Shown in pieces: positions 1-7,044 of a stretch of DNA of 9,173 nt. The translations under genes and the position numbers were made by a program. How positions within the stretch are numbered: position 1 is the first letter of the stretch; every line of letters begins with the position of its first letter. A model generated the notes under the pieces. It had not been told where the DNA came from. It worked only from the letters and a program-made list of their open reading frames with translations, and did no database searches. The stretch is from Desulfocapsa sulfexigens (GTDB taxonomy: Bacteria; Desulfobacterota; Desulfobulbia; Desulfobulbales; Desulfocapsaceae): the NCBI GenBank assembly GCA_015661935.1, contig DQVD01000116.1, positions 1 through 9,173 of the forward strand. Reading direction: 5' to 3'.

Positions 1-296
1 AGGCGCTCTTTAATGTTCATCCTGATGTTTTTCGTTCGGCACTGGTTGGTATTCCAGTCTCTTCCGGCAATGATTTGATTCCAGCAATTATTGTCGAATT
101 AGAAAAAGATTCTACCATTGATACGCAACAACTTGTTCACGAGTTACAGGAAATTGGTAAAAACAATCCTTTAACCGCTGAGATTGATAAATATCTCATC
201 CATCCGGATTTCCCTGTTGATATCAGGCATAATGCCAAAATTTTCAGAGAAAAACTCAGTATCTGGGCAGCTTCCAAATTGGTGGGACAAGTATGA
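1..296 (+). CDS. oleC: OleC-type beta-lactone synthetase, C-terminal fragment (5' end outside window)
   Basis: This is the last ~97 residues of an ANL-superfamily adenylating enzyme. The frame is open from base 3 to a TGA at 294-296. The fragment carries HPDVFRSALVGI, the start of the C-terminal subdomain, and ends with HPDFPVDIRHNAKIFREKL. In that tail the Lys of NAKI sits where ANL enzymes place the catalytic lysine of the mobile C-terminal domain. The DIRHNAKI tail is one I associate with OleC rather than with ordinary acyl-CoA ligases. OleC converts 2-alkyl-3-hydroxyacids to beta-lactones with ATP in long-chain olefin synthesis. The stop overlaps the start of the next gene (ATGA at 293-296), and that gene is the OleD-like reductase acting just before OleC in the pathway, which supports the assignment. 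The AMP-binding core is outside the window, so a general acyl-CoA ligase is not fully excluded. Confidence 0.85.
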   Translation, partial: ALFNVHPDVFRSALVGIPVSSGNDLIPAIIVELEKDSTIDTQQLVHELQEIGKNNPLTAEIDKYLIHPDFPVDIRHNAKIFREKLSIWAASKLVGQV

Positions 297-1279
297 TAAA
301 ATCCCTTGTAACCGGAGGAGGAGGATTTGTTGGAAGTTATATTGTAAAACAACTCCTTGAGCAAGGAGTGCATTGTACAGTTCTTGGGCGTAATGAATAT
401 CCTGAACTTTCAAAACTTGGTGTAACCTGCCTTCGTGGTGATATTTGTGACGCTGCTTTTGTATCAGACTCAATGAAGGGTGTGGATACTGTGTTTCATG
501 TCGCAGCCTTAGCCGGTATCTGGGGGAAACGGGAAGACTATTACAAGGTGAACGTGAAGGGAACTGAAAACGTTATAACTGCTTGTATAAAAAATAAGGT
601 TTCCTCACTCATTTATACGTCTACCCCATCCGTTGTTTTTAATGGTGCAGATATTGTAAATGGTGATGAGACGTTACCGTACGCAAAACATCCCCTCTGT
701 CATTATGCAAAAAGCAAGGTTGTTGCCGAGAAATTAGTGCTTAACAGTAATAATAAAGATAATAGATTTCGAACTTGTGCAATTCGGCCTCATTTAGTGT
801 GGGGCCCGGGGGATCCTCATCTTATTCCTCGTCTTCTTGAACGTGGGAGGCTGGGACAGTTAAAAAAAATTGGTAATTGCAAAAACCTGGTGGATATAAG
901 TTATGTAGAAAATGTTGCTGAAGCCCACATTCTTGCTGCTATGAACCTGGAAGGATCTGGCAGCGCAGCCGGACAGGCATATTTTATCAGTCAGGGGGAG
1001 CCGGTTAATCTCTGGCAATGGATTGATGAATTATTCAGGCAGATGGATGTTCCCCCGATCAAAACTGCCGTACCTTTTTCGTTGGCCTATTGTGCGGGAG
1101 CGATTCTTGAGACCTTACACCATATCTTCGCTCCCCAAAAAGAACCGAAAATGACTAGATTTCTTGCTGAACAACTGGCTAAGTCGCACTGCTTTTCAAT
1201 AGCTAAGGCAACTAAAGATTTAGGATACAAAGCGCGCATTAGCACAAATGCGGGTATGAAAAAGCTAAGACAATGTTGA
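293..1279 (+). CDS. oleD: OleD-like NAD(P)-dependent 2-alkyl-3-oxoalkanoate reductase (extended SDR)
   Basis: A 328-residue extended short-chain dehydrogenase of the 3-beta-HSD/epimerase type. The dinucleotide-binding TGGGGFVG is at residues 7-14, an acidic D50 (RGDI) lies at the end of an early strand, a Ser/Thr-rich active-site strand (YTSTPSVVF) is at 108-116, and the catalytic YAKSK (Y138, K142) follows. The downstream RPHLVWGPGDPHLIPR stretch (165-180) is typical of this family. OleD reduces the 2-alkyl-3-ketoacid made by OleA to the 3-hydroxyacid, which OleC then lactonises. The ATG at 293 overlaps the oleC stop by 4 bases and has GGTGGG at 281-286 as ribosome-binding site. Length and order match known oleC-oleD pairs. 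oleA and oleB are not in the window. The alternative is a sterol or sugar dehydrogenase of the same fold, less likely given the neighbour. Confidence 0.87.
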   Translation: MIKSLVTGGGGFVGSYIVKQLLEQGVHCTVLGRNEYPELSKLGVTCLRGDICDAAFVSDSMKGVDTVFHVAALAGIWGKREDYYKVNVKGTENVITACIKNKVSSLIYTSTPSVVFNGADIVNGDETLPYAKHPLCHYAKSKVVAEKLVLNSNNKDNRFRTCAIRPHLVWGPGDPHLIPRLLERGRLGQLKKIGNCKNLVDISYVENVAEAHILAAMNLEGSGSAAGQAYFISQGEPVNLWQWIDELFRQMDVPPIKTAVPFSLAYCAGAILETLHHIFAPQKEPKMTRFLAEQLAKSHCFSIAKATKDLGYKARISTNAGMKKLRQC

Positions 1280-2739
1280 AGACTGTGTTGAAGACTGCAA
1301 AAAAAAGGGGTGATTGCTTGCTGGTTAACAAATATCTGCATAAAGCTTTTAATTGTTTTCTAATAATTTGTTTTCTGATAGTCACCAGTGGCAGTAAGTG
1401 TATGGCTTTGACTGTTGGTGAAGAAAGAGAAATCGGGCAGCAGTTACTCTATCAGATACGGCTTGCGTTCCCACTCCTTGATGATCCAGACATCTCTCAA
1501 TATATCAATGAACTTGGTGGTGAAGTTCTTGAAGTCGCAGGCTTTCAATTTTTTGATTACCATTTTAATATCATCGAATCGTCCCAATTCAATGCTTTTG
1601 CAGCACCTTCCGGGTTGGTCTTTTTCTATTCAGGGCTTATTGAGAAAATGGATCATGAAGATGAGCTGGTTTCGGTTCTTGCTCATGAGATTGGGCATGT
1701 TGTAGCCAGGCATATTGCACAGGGAATGGATACGGGAGCAACAATAACCGTGGCCACAACTCTGCTTGCATTAGCAAGCCTGGCACTGGGTGTGGATGCA
1801 ATCAGCCAGGCACTGCTCACCGGATCTCTAGCTGCTGGCCAGGCTGCAAATCTTCACTTTAGCAGAAAGCATGAAGAAGAAGCCGATCGACTCGCTTATG
1901 GCTGGATGAAAAAAATGGGAAGGCATCCACAGGGGCAGGAAGCCATGCTTCATGTCATGCGTCGTATAAACCGATATACAATGGGAAATAATATTCCACA
2001 GTATTTGCTTACGCATCCCTATCCCGATGAAAGGCTTGACTATGTGCAATCTCTTATAGCCTACGAGGAAGATGAGTTGCAGGGTTTTAAGGAAACCGAT
2101 GATTTTGCTTTTTTACGCCTGAAATACCGTATTCTATCACTTGTGAAAGAAGGTAAAAAATTAAGGAATCTCCTCCACAACCGCCTTGCAGATTCGACAC
2201 TTACTCAGAGTGAAAGAATTATGCTTCATTACGGTCTTTCACAGCTGGATAGAATGGAAAACAATTATGAATCCAGTAAAAAATATTTACAGGAAGTAAT
2301 AAAATTCTACCCGCATAAATCCATACTTCTGGTTGATCTGGGACTGGTTGAAAAGGAGGCTGGAAACAAAGAGCATGCACTCACATTATTCCGAACTGCC
2401 TATGATAAAAACCGGCATGATATGTGGGCTACCTTTCAGCTTGCTCGCCTGTGGCTTGAGCTTGAAAATTATGATAAGGCTGAAAGATATCTTAAGGAAG
2501 TTCAGATTGAAATGCCTGCTTACTCCAAAGTCTATTTTGAGCTTGGAAAACTCAAAGCAGCAATCGGGGAGAAGGCAAACTCTGCCTTCTATCTTGCCAG
2601 GTATAATCTCTATGAAGGTCGCCTGAAACTGGCCAAGCATAATATAAAGATTGCCTTAAAGGGGCAAGGGTTGTCTGAGGAGTATAAAGAAGAAATTAAG
2701 AAAATGCAAAAGACAATACAAATATTAGAGGAAAACTGA
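1273..2739 (+). CDS. bepA: M48-family zinc metalloprotease with C-terminal TPR-like region (BepA/YfgC architecture)
   Basis: A secreted zinc peptidase of 488 residues from the ATG at 1273, close to E. coli BepA in length. A hydrophobic signal segment (about 25-38) is followed by Ser-Lys-Cys-Met-Ala-Leu, a plausible signal peptidase I site. HEIGH at 138-142 gives two zinc-ligand His and the catalytic Glu. HEEEAD at 200-205 supplies the third ligand (E201) and D205. LLTHPYPDERL at 245-255 carries a His (H248) at the position of the BepA regulatory His. Residues ~310-440 form helical TPR-like repeats. BepA-type enzymes degrade or help assemble outer-membrane proteins such as LptD and BamA in the periplasm. 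The ATG start overlaps oleD by 7 bases and has a poor ribosome site. The in-frame TTG at 1318 has AAGGGG 7 bases upstream and would place the signal peptide at the N-terminus, so it may be the true start (473 residues). The symbol rests on architecture only. Confidence 0.88.
   Translation: MLKTVLKTAKKRGDCLLVNKYLHKAFNCFLIICFLIVTSGSKCMALTVGEEREIGQQLLYQIRLAFPLLDDPDISQYINELGGEVLEVAGFQFFDYHFNIIESSQFNAFAAPSGLVFFYSGLIEKMDHEDELVSVLAHEIGHVVARHIAQGMDTGATITVATTLLALASLALGVDAISQALLTGSLAAGQAANLHFSRKHEEEADRLAYGWMKKMGRHPQGQEAMLHVMRRINRYTMGNNIPQYLLTHPYPDERLDYVQSLIAYEEDELQGFKETDDFAFLRLKYRILSLVKEGKKLRNLLHNRLADSTLTQSERIMLHYGLSQLDRMENNYESSKKYLQEVIKFYPHKSILLVDLGLVEKEAGNKEHALTLFRTAYDKNRHDMWATFQLARLWLELENYDKAERYLKEVQIEMPAYSKVYFELGKLKAAIGEKANSAFYLARYNLYEGRLKLAKHNIKIALKGQGLSEEYKEEIKKMQKTIQILEEN
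1274..1297 (+). repeat. 12-bp perfect tandem duplication at the oleD/M48 junction
   Basis: TGTTGAAGACTG occurs twice in a row (1274-1285 and 1286-1297). The first copy contains the oleD stop codon (TGA 1277-1279) and follows directly on the A of the ATG at 1273. Because the unit is 12 bp the reading frame of the protease ORF is kept, giving the repeated Leu-Lys-Thr near its predicted N-terminus. It looks like a slippage or short duplication event. Confidence 0.85.
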
Positions 2740-2750
2740 TTCAGACTGAG

Positions 2751-3479
2751 TTAGCGGGTTATATAAAGGAGAAACTCGCGGTTCCCTTTGGGCCCGAGGA
2801 TGGGACTTGGTTCGAGGCCTCCTGCATTTAAACCCAAAGTGACAACAAAAGTTTTGATCTTTTCAATAGCTTGCTGATGATGTTCCGGGTCTTTTACCAC
2901 GCCTCCCTTGGGAATCAGACCGGGAGGAAGTTCAAATTGCGGCTTAATCAGACAGATAATGGAAAGATTTTCTCCAAATAGTGGTATAAGCGGTGGAATA
3001 AGTTTAGTAAGAGATATAAAGGCTGCATCAATAACAGCAAGCTCAACAGGTTCAGGGATCTGTTTTTCACTGATGTTTCTGGCATTAAAACGTTCGATGA
3101 CAACAACACGTGAATCCTGCCGCAACTTCCAATCAAGCATTCCATAAGCCACATCCACAGCATATACTTTTTCGGCTCCATGCTGAAGCAGACAATCGGT
3201 GAATCCACCGCTTGAGGCTCCCACATCAACACAGATCATCCCTTTTGGATTAAAGCCAAATTTTTCTAATCCACCTTTTAATTTATATCCGCCTCGTGAG
3301 ACATAAGGGCATTTGCTTTTCACAAGGGGGGTAGATTTTTCCGGGAATAAAGTTCCGGCCTTGTCAACGCATTGACCATTAATGGTCACTTCACCGGCAC
3401 CAATAATTCTTTGTGCCTGCTGCAGGTTGGTGCTTAATCCTGAACGAACCATTAGCTCGTCCAGACGAAATTTAGCCAT
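2751..3479 (-). CDS. tlyA: TlyA family 23S (16S) rRNA cytidine 2'-O-methyltransferase
   Basis: A 242-residue protein with an N-terminal S4 RNA-binding domain (FRLDELMVRSGL onward, residues 4-60) and a FtsJ-like SAM methyltransferase domain. The SAM-binding motif VDVGASSGGFTDCLL is at 84-98. The K-D-K-E catalytic tetrad can be placed at K66, D151 (IDAAFISL), K179 (IKPQFE) and E235 (NREFLL). These are all offset by exactly 3 from the tetrad I recall for mycobacterial TlyA (K69, D154, K182, E238). The protein is shorter than that one, which fits the type I form thought to modify only 23S rRNA. Old annotations call the family hemolysin. It is last in the tol block: its ATG lies 15 bases after the cpoB stop, with no strong ribosome site seen. 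The family often has DVSFISL where this one has DAAFISL. Confidence 0.94.
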   Translation of the reverse strand: MAKFRLDELMVRSGLSTNLQQAQRIIGAGEVTINGQCVDKAGTLFPEKSTPLVKSKCPYVSRGGYKLKGGLEKFGFNPKGMICVDVGASSGGFTDCLLQHGAEKVYAVDVAYGMLDWKLRQDSRVVVIERFNARNISEKQIPEPVELAVIDAAFISLTKLIPPLIPLFGENLSIICLIKPQFELPPGLIPKGGVVKDPEHHQQAIEKIKTFVVTLGLNAGGLEPSPILGPKGNREFLLYITR

Positions 3480-3494
3480 GATGAGAATGCACTC

Positions 3495-4523
3495 TTAGAG
3501 TGAATTGATTCTTTGCCTTGCAGTTTCAGCTTCAGGTGATGATCCATAGGAAGCTGTTATTTTCCTGTAAATAATCCGGGCAGTTTCCGTATCAGAAAGT
3601 TGTTCAAAGGATTCCCCTTGTCGAAGAAGTGCTTTGGCGGCCTGAGGATTACCAGGATAATTGGATATGATTTGCTGATATTGTATGATTGCCTTGTCAA
3701 ATTGACCCTGTTTAAAAAGGCATTCACCCATCATATATATGGCTCTAATAGAAGTCTCTGTAGAGCTTTTTTGGGAGATGCTTTTTTCAAAAAGTCTATA
3801 AGCTTCTTTGTATTTGCCATCCCTGAATTTTTCCTGGGCTTTATCAAGAGTATTTGTTGTTTTCTTAACAACAGGTTTAGGGGTGCCGGTTATCGTTCCA
3901 GCGGAACCTGCAGAAGTTGAAATGGGATTAACTTTGGTTGTTTTCTTTGCTTCTTGACTGCTTTTTGCAAAAAGAATTTTTTTGGATGAAGGGGAAAGAT
4001 GGATCATATCTGAAGATCGTGACGATGGTGCAGCTTTAGCAAGACTTGCCTGCCGGGCCCTTCGCATTGCATCATCGGCAGCTTTTTTGGCTGCTTTTGA
4101 ACGCCTTTCAGCTTCTTGAACACGAGCTTGCTGCATTGCAGTAAGAGATTCTTTTTGGGAGTTTATTTTAGAATCAAGTTCTGCGATTTTGGTGTTTATT
4201 TTTTCTTCCTGCTGCAGTGATAAATTCTGTATAGCCAGTTGCAGCTCTTTATTCTGCTCCTGCAGCATACGGTTCATATGCGCGTTTTCTTCAAGTTTAC
4301 TTTTCAGCTGGAGCATATCTGATTGTAACTGATCAAGCTGACTGGAAGATGTTGCCTGACGCTGCTGCATTTGATCTACAGTATTAACCTTCATGTTCTC
4401 AAGCTTTTTATTAATTGACCTGACATGATAATTGAGGTTTTGTACGTCTTTCTGAGATGCACAGTTGCTCAGAAGAGGCGCAAGGCCAATAAGGATGAAT
4501 GTGGTAAGGTATCTTTTTTTCAT
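3495..4523 (-). CDS. cpoB: Tol-Pal system protein CpoB (YbgF), probable lipoprotein
   Basis: A 342-residue periplasmic protein with a coiled coil and TPRs. The N-terminus MKKRYLTTFILIGLAPLLSNC is a lipoprotein signal peptide with a somewhat unusual lipobox (LSNC, Asn at -1), giving lipidated Cys21. Residues ~26-160 form a long Gln/Lys/Glu-rich coiled coil, corresponding to the trimerising region of YbgF. A Ser/Lys/Pro linker (~165-222) follows, then C-terminal TPR-like helices (225-340: KAQEKFRDGKYKEAYRLFE, MGECLFKQGQFDKAI, RQGESFEQLSDTETA). CpoB binds TolA and coordinates peptidoglycan synthesis with outer-membrane constriction. E. coli CpoB is soluble and shorter (~260 residues), so the lipid anchor and long linker are notable. 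The open frame extends to an ATG at 4625, but that part lies in an intergenic repeat. The ATG at 4523 is chosen for the signal peptide. Confidence 0.9.
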   Translation of the reverse strand: MKKRYLTTFILIGLAPLLSNCASQKDVQNLNYHVRSINKKLENMKVNTVDQMQQRQATSSSQLDQLQSDMLQLKSKLEENAHMNRMLQEQNKELQLAIQNLSLQQEEKINTKIAELDSKINSQKESLTAMQQARVQEAERRSKAAKKAADDAMRRARQASLAKAAPSSRSSDMIHLSPSSKKILFAKSSQEAKKTTKVNPISTSAGSAGTITGTPKPVVKKTTNTLDKAQEKFRDGKYKEAYRLFEKSISQKSSTETSIRAIYMMGECLFKQGQFDKAIIQYQQIISNYPGNPQAAKALLRQGESFEQLSDTETARIIYRKITASYGSSPEAETARQRINSL

Positions 4524-4558
4524 GGGGTTCTCTATGTCTATATGAATAAATAAAACAA

Positions 4559-4650
4559 GTGACTGTTCAGGAGTACTCAGGTAAGCGAGTACACCTAAAC
4601 AGTTACAGTACGGTGGTTTAGCCAAATTCGGGTGCCACCTGAATAGTTAC
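4559..4650. repeat. Palindromic intergenic repeat: imperfect 20-bp hairpin plus a third copy of its arm
   Basis: The 138-bp gap between tolB and cpoB contains two arms, 4559-4578 (GTGACTGTTCAGGAGTACTC) and 4587-4606 (GAGTACACCTAAACAGTTAC). They are reverse complements except at three positions and enclose an 8-base loop. A third copy of the arm end, CACCTGAATAGTTAC, is at 4636-4650 and matches 4592-4606 closely. On the + strand the consensus is CACCT(A/G)AA(C/T)AGTTAC. A short GGTGG/CCACC pair (4612-4616, 4635-4639) lies between. It resembles a dispersed palindromic element or a decayed insertion-sequence end, not a coding region. There is no T-run after the stem on the - strand, so it is not a classical terminator. 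Confidence 0.75.
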
Positions 4651-4661
4651 TGAAACAATAT

Positions 4662-5948
4662 CTAATTACGGTTGCTTGTCCACTGGGGATAGGTTTGATT
4701 CCCTTTCATGTTAAAAAGTTGTCTCATATGAGTACCATCTTTGAGGACAGCATATACTTTCTGTGTTCTCCCGGATCTATATGAAAAGAGTATCTGTTTC
4801 CCATCAGGGGACCAGGTCGGTGATTCATGGTGCCCAGGACCGTTTGTTATCTGCATAGGGGCACTGCTGGGGCGTGCAGTAATGGTGAAAATCTGATAGG
4901 AGCCATCAACAAGACTTGAATAGGTAATCAACTCACCATCAGGGGACCAGTTGGGCTCGGCATTTTCATGACCTTTAAATGTGATTCGCTGGACTGCACC
5001 GCTTTTTAAGTGCATGGTATAAATTTGAGGGCGTCCACTTCGGTCTGAAACAAATGCTATCTGTTTGCCATCCGGCGACCATGTTGGTGATACATTTATT
5101 CCTGAACGACGGGTCAGCTGTTTGATGATTTTTCCTTTTCTGTCACACATGAAAAGATCAGGGTTTCCATCTTTGCTTAAGGTAAGTATCATCGTCTTAC
5201 CATCGGGAGACCATGCAGGGGCTAAATTCATACCTTTTCGGCGGGAGAGGGGCCTCGTTGTCTTGCTTTGTTTGAGGTCGGTAATATAGAGGTTTTGATT
5301 TCCTGAATGGTAAGATGTGTAAGTGAGAAACCTGCCCCCAGGTAAAAAGCGAGGGGAGACAACAAGATTTTTGTGTCGTGTAACCTGTCGTATTTCTTTA
5401 CCAAGAATATCCGTTGTATAAATTTCCTTAAATCCGTTGTGGTCAGATACAAAGGCAATCTTTGACGATGCAATTCCATTCTGGCCTGTCATATTTTTGA
5501 TTACAGAGTCTGTAAATTTATAGAGCATACTCTGTTCATGGTTTCGATTCCCCTTATATCGTTTACCCATGAGCATATCTCCTCCACCAACATCCAGGAG
5601 TCTGATTTCCATCTGTACACCTTTGGCTGAAAGGCTGTAGCTTCCAAGTACAACAAAATCAGCACCAAGGGATTTCCAGTTGGCATTTTGGGTTTTGCCA
5701 TACTGTTCGTATGGAATAATAGAAAATATTCCATGAAAATCCAGAGCGTCCCCAAGGGTTTCTGAAAGGTCTCGTCCATAAACCTGCAATTTTCCGGGTT
5801 GTTCTTTATTAACGAACCAGGGGACAGCGATGTTAATTCTGCGGGCATCCGGTGAAGTGATATCTATATATGCAATCTCTTTAGCCTGCATGTCAGTAGG
5901 AACAAAAAACGAAATAAACAGGAAAAAGCTAAATACAAATGATTTCAT
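4662..5948 (-). CDS. tolB: Tol-Pal system periplasmic beta-propeller protein TolB
   Basis: A 428-residue periplasmic protein, about the usual TolB length. The signal peptide is residues 1-22 (hydrophobic FVFSFFLFISFFV, cleavage after MQA). The N-terminal domain (23-155) includes GADFVVLGSY at 95-104. The C-terminal six-bladed propeller has the TolB/WD40-like WSPDG turn at 246-250, 290-294, 334-338 and 379-383, and a degenerate SPRFLPGGR at 198-206. TolB links TolA and Pal at the peptidoglycan/outer-membrane side during constriction. It follows tolA in the same direction after a 158-bp gap that holds its own promoter-like sequence. The ATG at 5948 gives a good signal peptide, but the bases upstream are pyrimidine-rich with no Shine-Dalgarno. 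The normal downstream partner pal is missing, and a repeat element and cpoB follow. Confidence 0.95.
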   Translation of the reverse strand: MKSFVFSFFLFISFFVPTDMQAKEIAYIDITSPDARRINIAVPWFVNKEQPGKLQVYGRDLSETLGDALDFHGIFSIIPYEQYGKTQNANWKSLGADFVVLGSYSLSAKGVQMEIRLLDVGGGDMLMGKRYKGNRNHEQSMLYKFTDSVIKNMTGQNGIASSKIAFVSDHNGFKEIYTTDILGKEIRQVTRHKNLVVSPRFLPGGRFLTYTSYHSGNQNLYITDLKQSKTTRPLSRRKGMNLAPAWSPDGKTMILTLSKDGNPDLFMCDRKGKIIKQLTRRSGINVSPTWSPDGKQIAFVSDRSGRPQIYTMHLKSGAVQRITFKGHENAEPNWSPDGELITYSSLVDGSYQIFTITARPSSAPMQITNGPGHHESPTWSPDGKQILFSYRSGRTQKVYAVLKDGTHMRQLFNMKGNQTYPQWTSNRN

Positions 5949-5993
5949 AGTTATGAGTAGTTGTTGGGAAAAGGGAAAATGATTTATATTTCG

Positions 5994-6021
5994 ATTATAA
6001 ATGTTTGATACTACCAGTCAA
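5994..6021 (-). promoter_or_regulatory. Sigma70-type promoter for tolB
   Basis: Read on the - strand, TTGACT (6021-6016) and TATAAT (5999-5994) are separated by 16 bases. That is 5 of 6 and 6 of 6 consensus matches. It lies in the tolA-tolB gap, with the -10 about 45 bases ahead of the tolB ATG. It would let tolB-cpoB-tlyA be expressed separately from tolQRA. Confidence 0.7.
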
Positions 6022-6046
6022 CCTTTTTCAGTGAACGCCTATAGCT

Positions 6047-6078
6047 CCTGGTATACTGCAGCAAATCTTTATACCTGG
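6047..6078. repeat. Imperfect inverted repeat in the tolA-tolB gap
   Basis: CCTGGTATA (6047-6055) and TATACCTGG (6070-6078) pair over 9 positions with one central mismatch and enclose a 14-base loop. The element lies after the tolA stop and before the tolB promoter. No T-run follows on the - strand, so it may be an mRNA-stabilising or weak pausing hairpin rather than an intrinsic terminator. It could also be chance. Confidence 0.4.
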
Positions 6079-6106
6079 TGAACGGCTGCCAAAAATCCAA
6101 TAGATA

Positions 6107-7042
6107 CTACTGAATCCTTCCTGGCTTAAAGCGCAGTCCAATGCTGTATTTCTGAACACGCATGGCAGCAGGAATGGCGGGTAAAGGATTTGCTTCCCGA
6201 ATAGTTCTGCTGACAAATTGATCGAAAATTCGATCCCCGGATCTTTTTTCAAAACTGTGGCTAATGATCCGACCATTTTTGGCAATATGTATCACGACCA
6301 CTGCAGTAAGATCAGGGTTCCATGGTTTTATCTCTGGTAATGCCCAGTGTTCATGGAGACTGCTGAATATGGTTGATTGATACTGGCTTTCTATAATGTT
6401 GCTGGAGCCACCGCCAGTTCTTGAAGTGGGGGAGTTATCTGTTGGCAAAGTTGAAGCAACAACTGCTGCATCAGTAAGCAGCAGTTTTCTGAGTGCGTTT
6501 ACTGCATCATTCGCTGCAGCTTGTTCGGCATCTGCAAGAGCCTTTGCACGTTGTGCTTCTTGTAATAGTTGTTGACGTCGTCTTTCAATTGCCTGCTGTT
6601 TTTTTAGTTTGGCGTCTCTTGCTTTTCTCGCATCGGCCGCGGATGTGTCAGGTTTAATCTTTTTCTTAATTTTACGTTTAATAGGCTTAATGGAGATAGC
6701 CTTAACAGGAACTGGTTCAGGAGCCGCGGAAACCTTCTCAGGAATCACCGGTGCAATGGGAGCTGTTTTTTTGGGCTTTGTAAGTTTTGGTTTTGGCTTG
6801 CTGACAATGGGTTTTGAAGGATGTTTCTGAGTTTGTGGTGCTGTTTTAACAACAGGCGCTGGTAAAGGGGCGGACATGTTTACCAGATCAACGGTGAGAA
6901 ATTCTGGAATGATAGGATTTTTATCGAGATATTCTGGTATGATAAGCGCAGCTGAAAGGACCAGAATATGAAATAAAACGGCCAGGTTGAAAGGCAGTTT
7001 CCATCCTGTCGATCCAAAAGTCATTTCAGAGCCAGAGGACAC
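6107..7042 (-). CDS. tolA: TolA-like energy-transducing protein (TonB C-terminal family)
   Basis: A 311-residue inner-membrane-anchored periplasmic protein. It has a short cytoplasmic start, one membrane segment (about 17-36), a Pro/Lys-rich stretch (60-132), an Ala/Gln/Arg-rich helical segment (134-190) and a C-terminal TolA/TonB-like domain (about 220-308: SSLHEHWALPEIKPWNPDLTA, then VVVIHIAKNGRII). TolA couples the TolQR motor to TolB, CpoB and Pal at the outer membrane. The membrane segment keeps a His (H25) but has Ala at the -4 position, where E. coli TolA and TonB have Ser in their SxxxH motif. The helical stalk is far shorter than in E. coli TolA (421 residues). The chosen start is GTG at 7042, two bases after the tolR stop. 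An in-frame ATG at 7024 is the alternative, and neither has a strong ribosome site. Position after tolQ-tolR favours TolA over TonB. Confidence 0.88.
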   Translation of the reverse strand: MSSGSEMTFGSTGWKLPFNLAVLFHILVLSAALIIPEYLDKNPIIPEFLTVDLVNMSAPLPAPVVKTAPQTQKHPSKPIVSKPKPKLTKPKKTAPIAPVIPEKVSAAPEPVPVKAISIKPIKRKIKKKIKPDTSAADARKARDAKLKKQQAIERRRQQLLQEAQRAKALADAEQAAANDAVNALRKLLLTDAAVVASTLPTDNSPTSRTGGGSSNIIESQYQSTIFSSLHEHWALPEIKPWNPDLTAVVVIHIAKNGRIISHSFEKRSGDRIFDQFVSRTIREANPLPAIPAAMRVQKYSIGLRFKPGRIQ

Positions 7043-7044
7043 GA

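Noticed and set aside
2740..2780. Terminator between the convergent M48 and tlyA genes
   Set aside because: The gap is 11 bp. Only a weak GCG-A-GTT/AAC-C-CGC pairing with a 12-base loop is present and no T-run follows, so I do not call it.
4524..4560. Promoter for cpoB after the repeat
   Set aside because: TATAGA is present but the -35 at proper spacing matches only about 3 of 6 consensus bases.
4524..4625. N-terminal extension of the cpoB frame to an ATG at 4625 (34 extra residues)
   Set aside because: It lies in the palindromic repeat, has no family-like sequence and would bury the lipoprotein signal peptide that begins at the ATG at 4523.
6028..6285. 85-residue - strand frame across the tolA 3' end and gap
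   Set aside because: Alternative phase of the tolA coding sequence with no domain.
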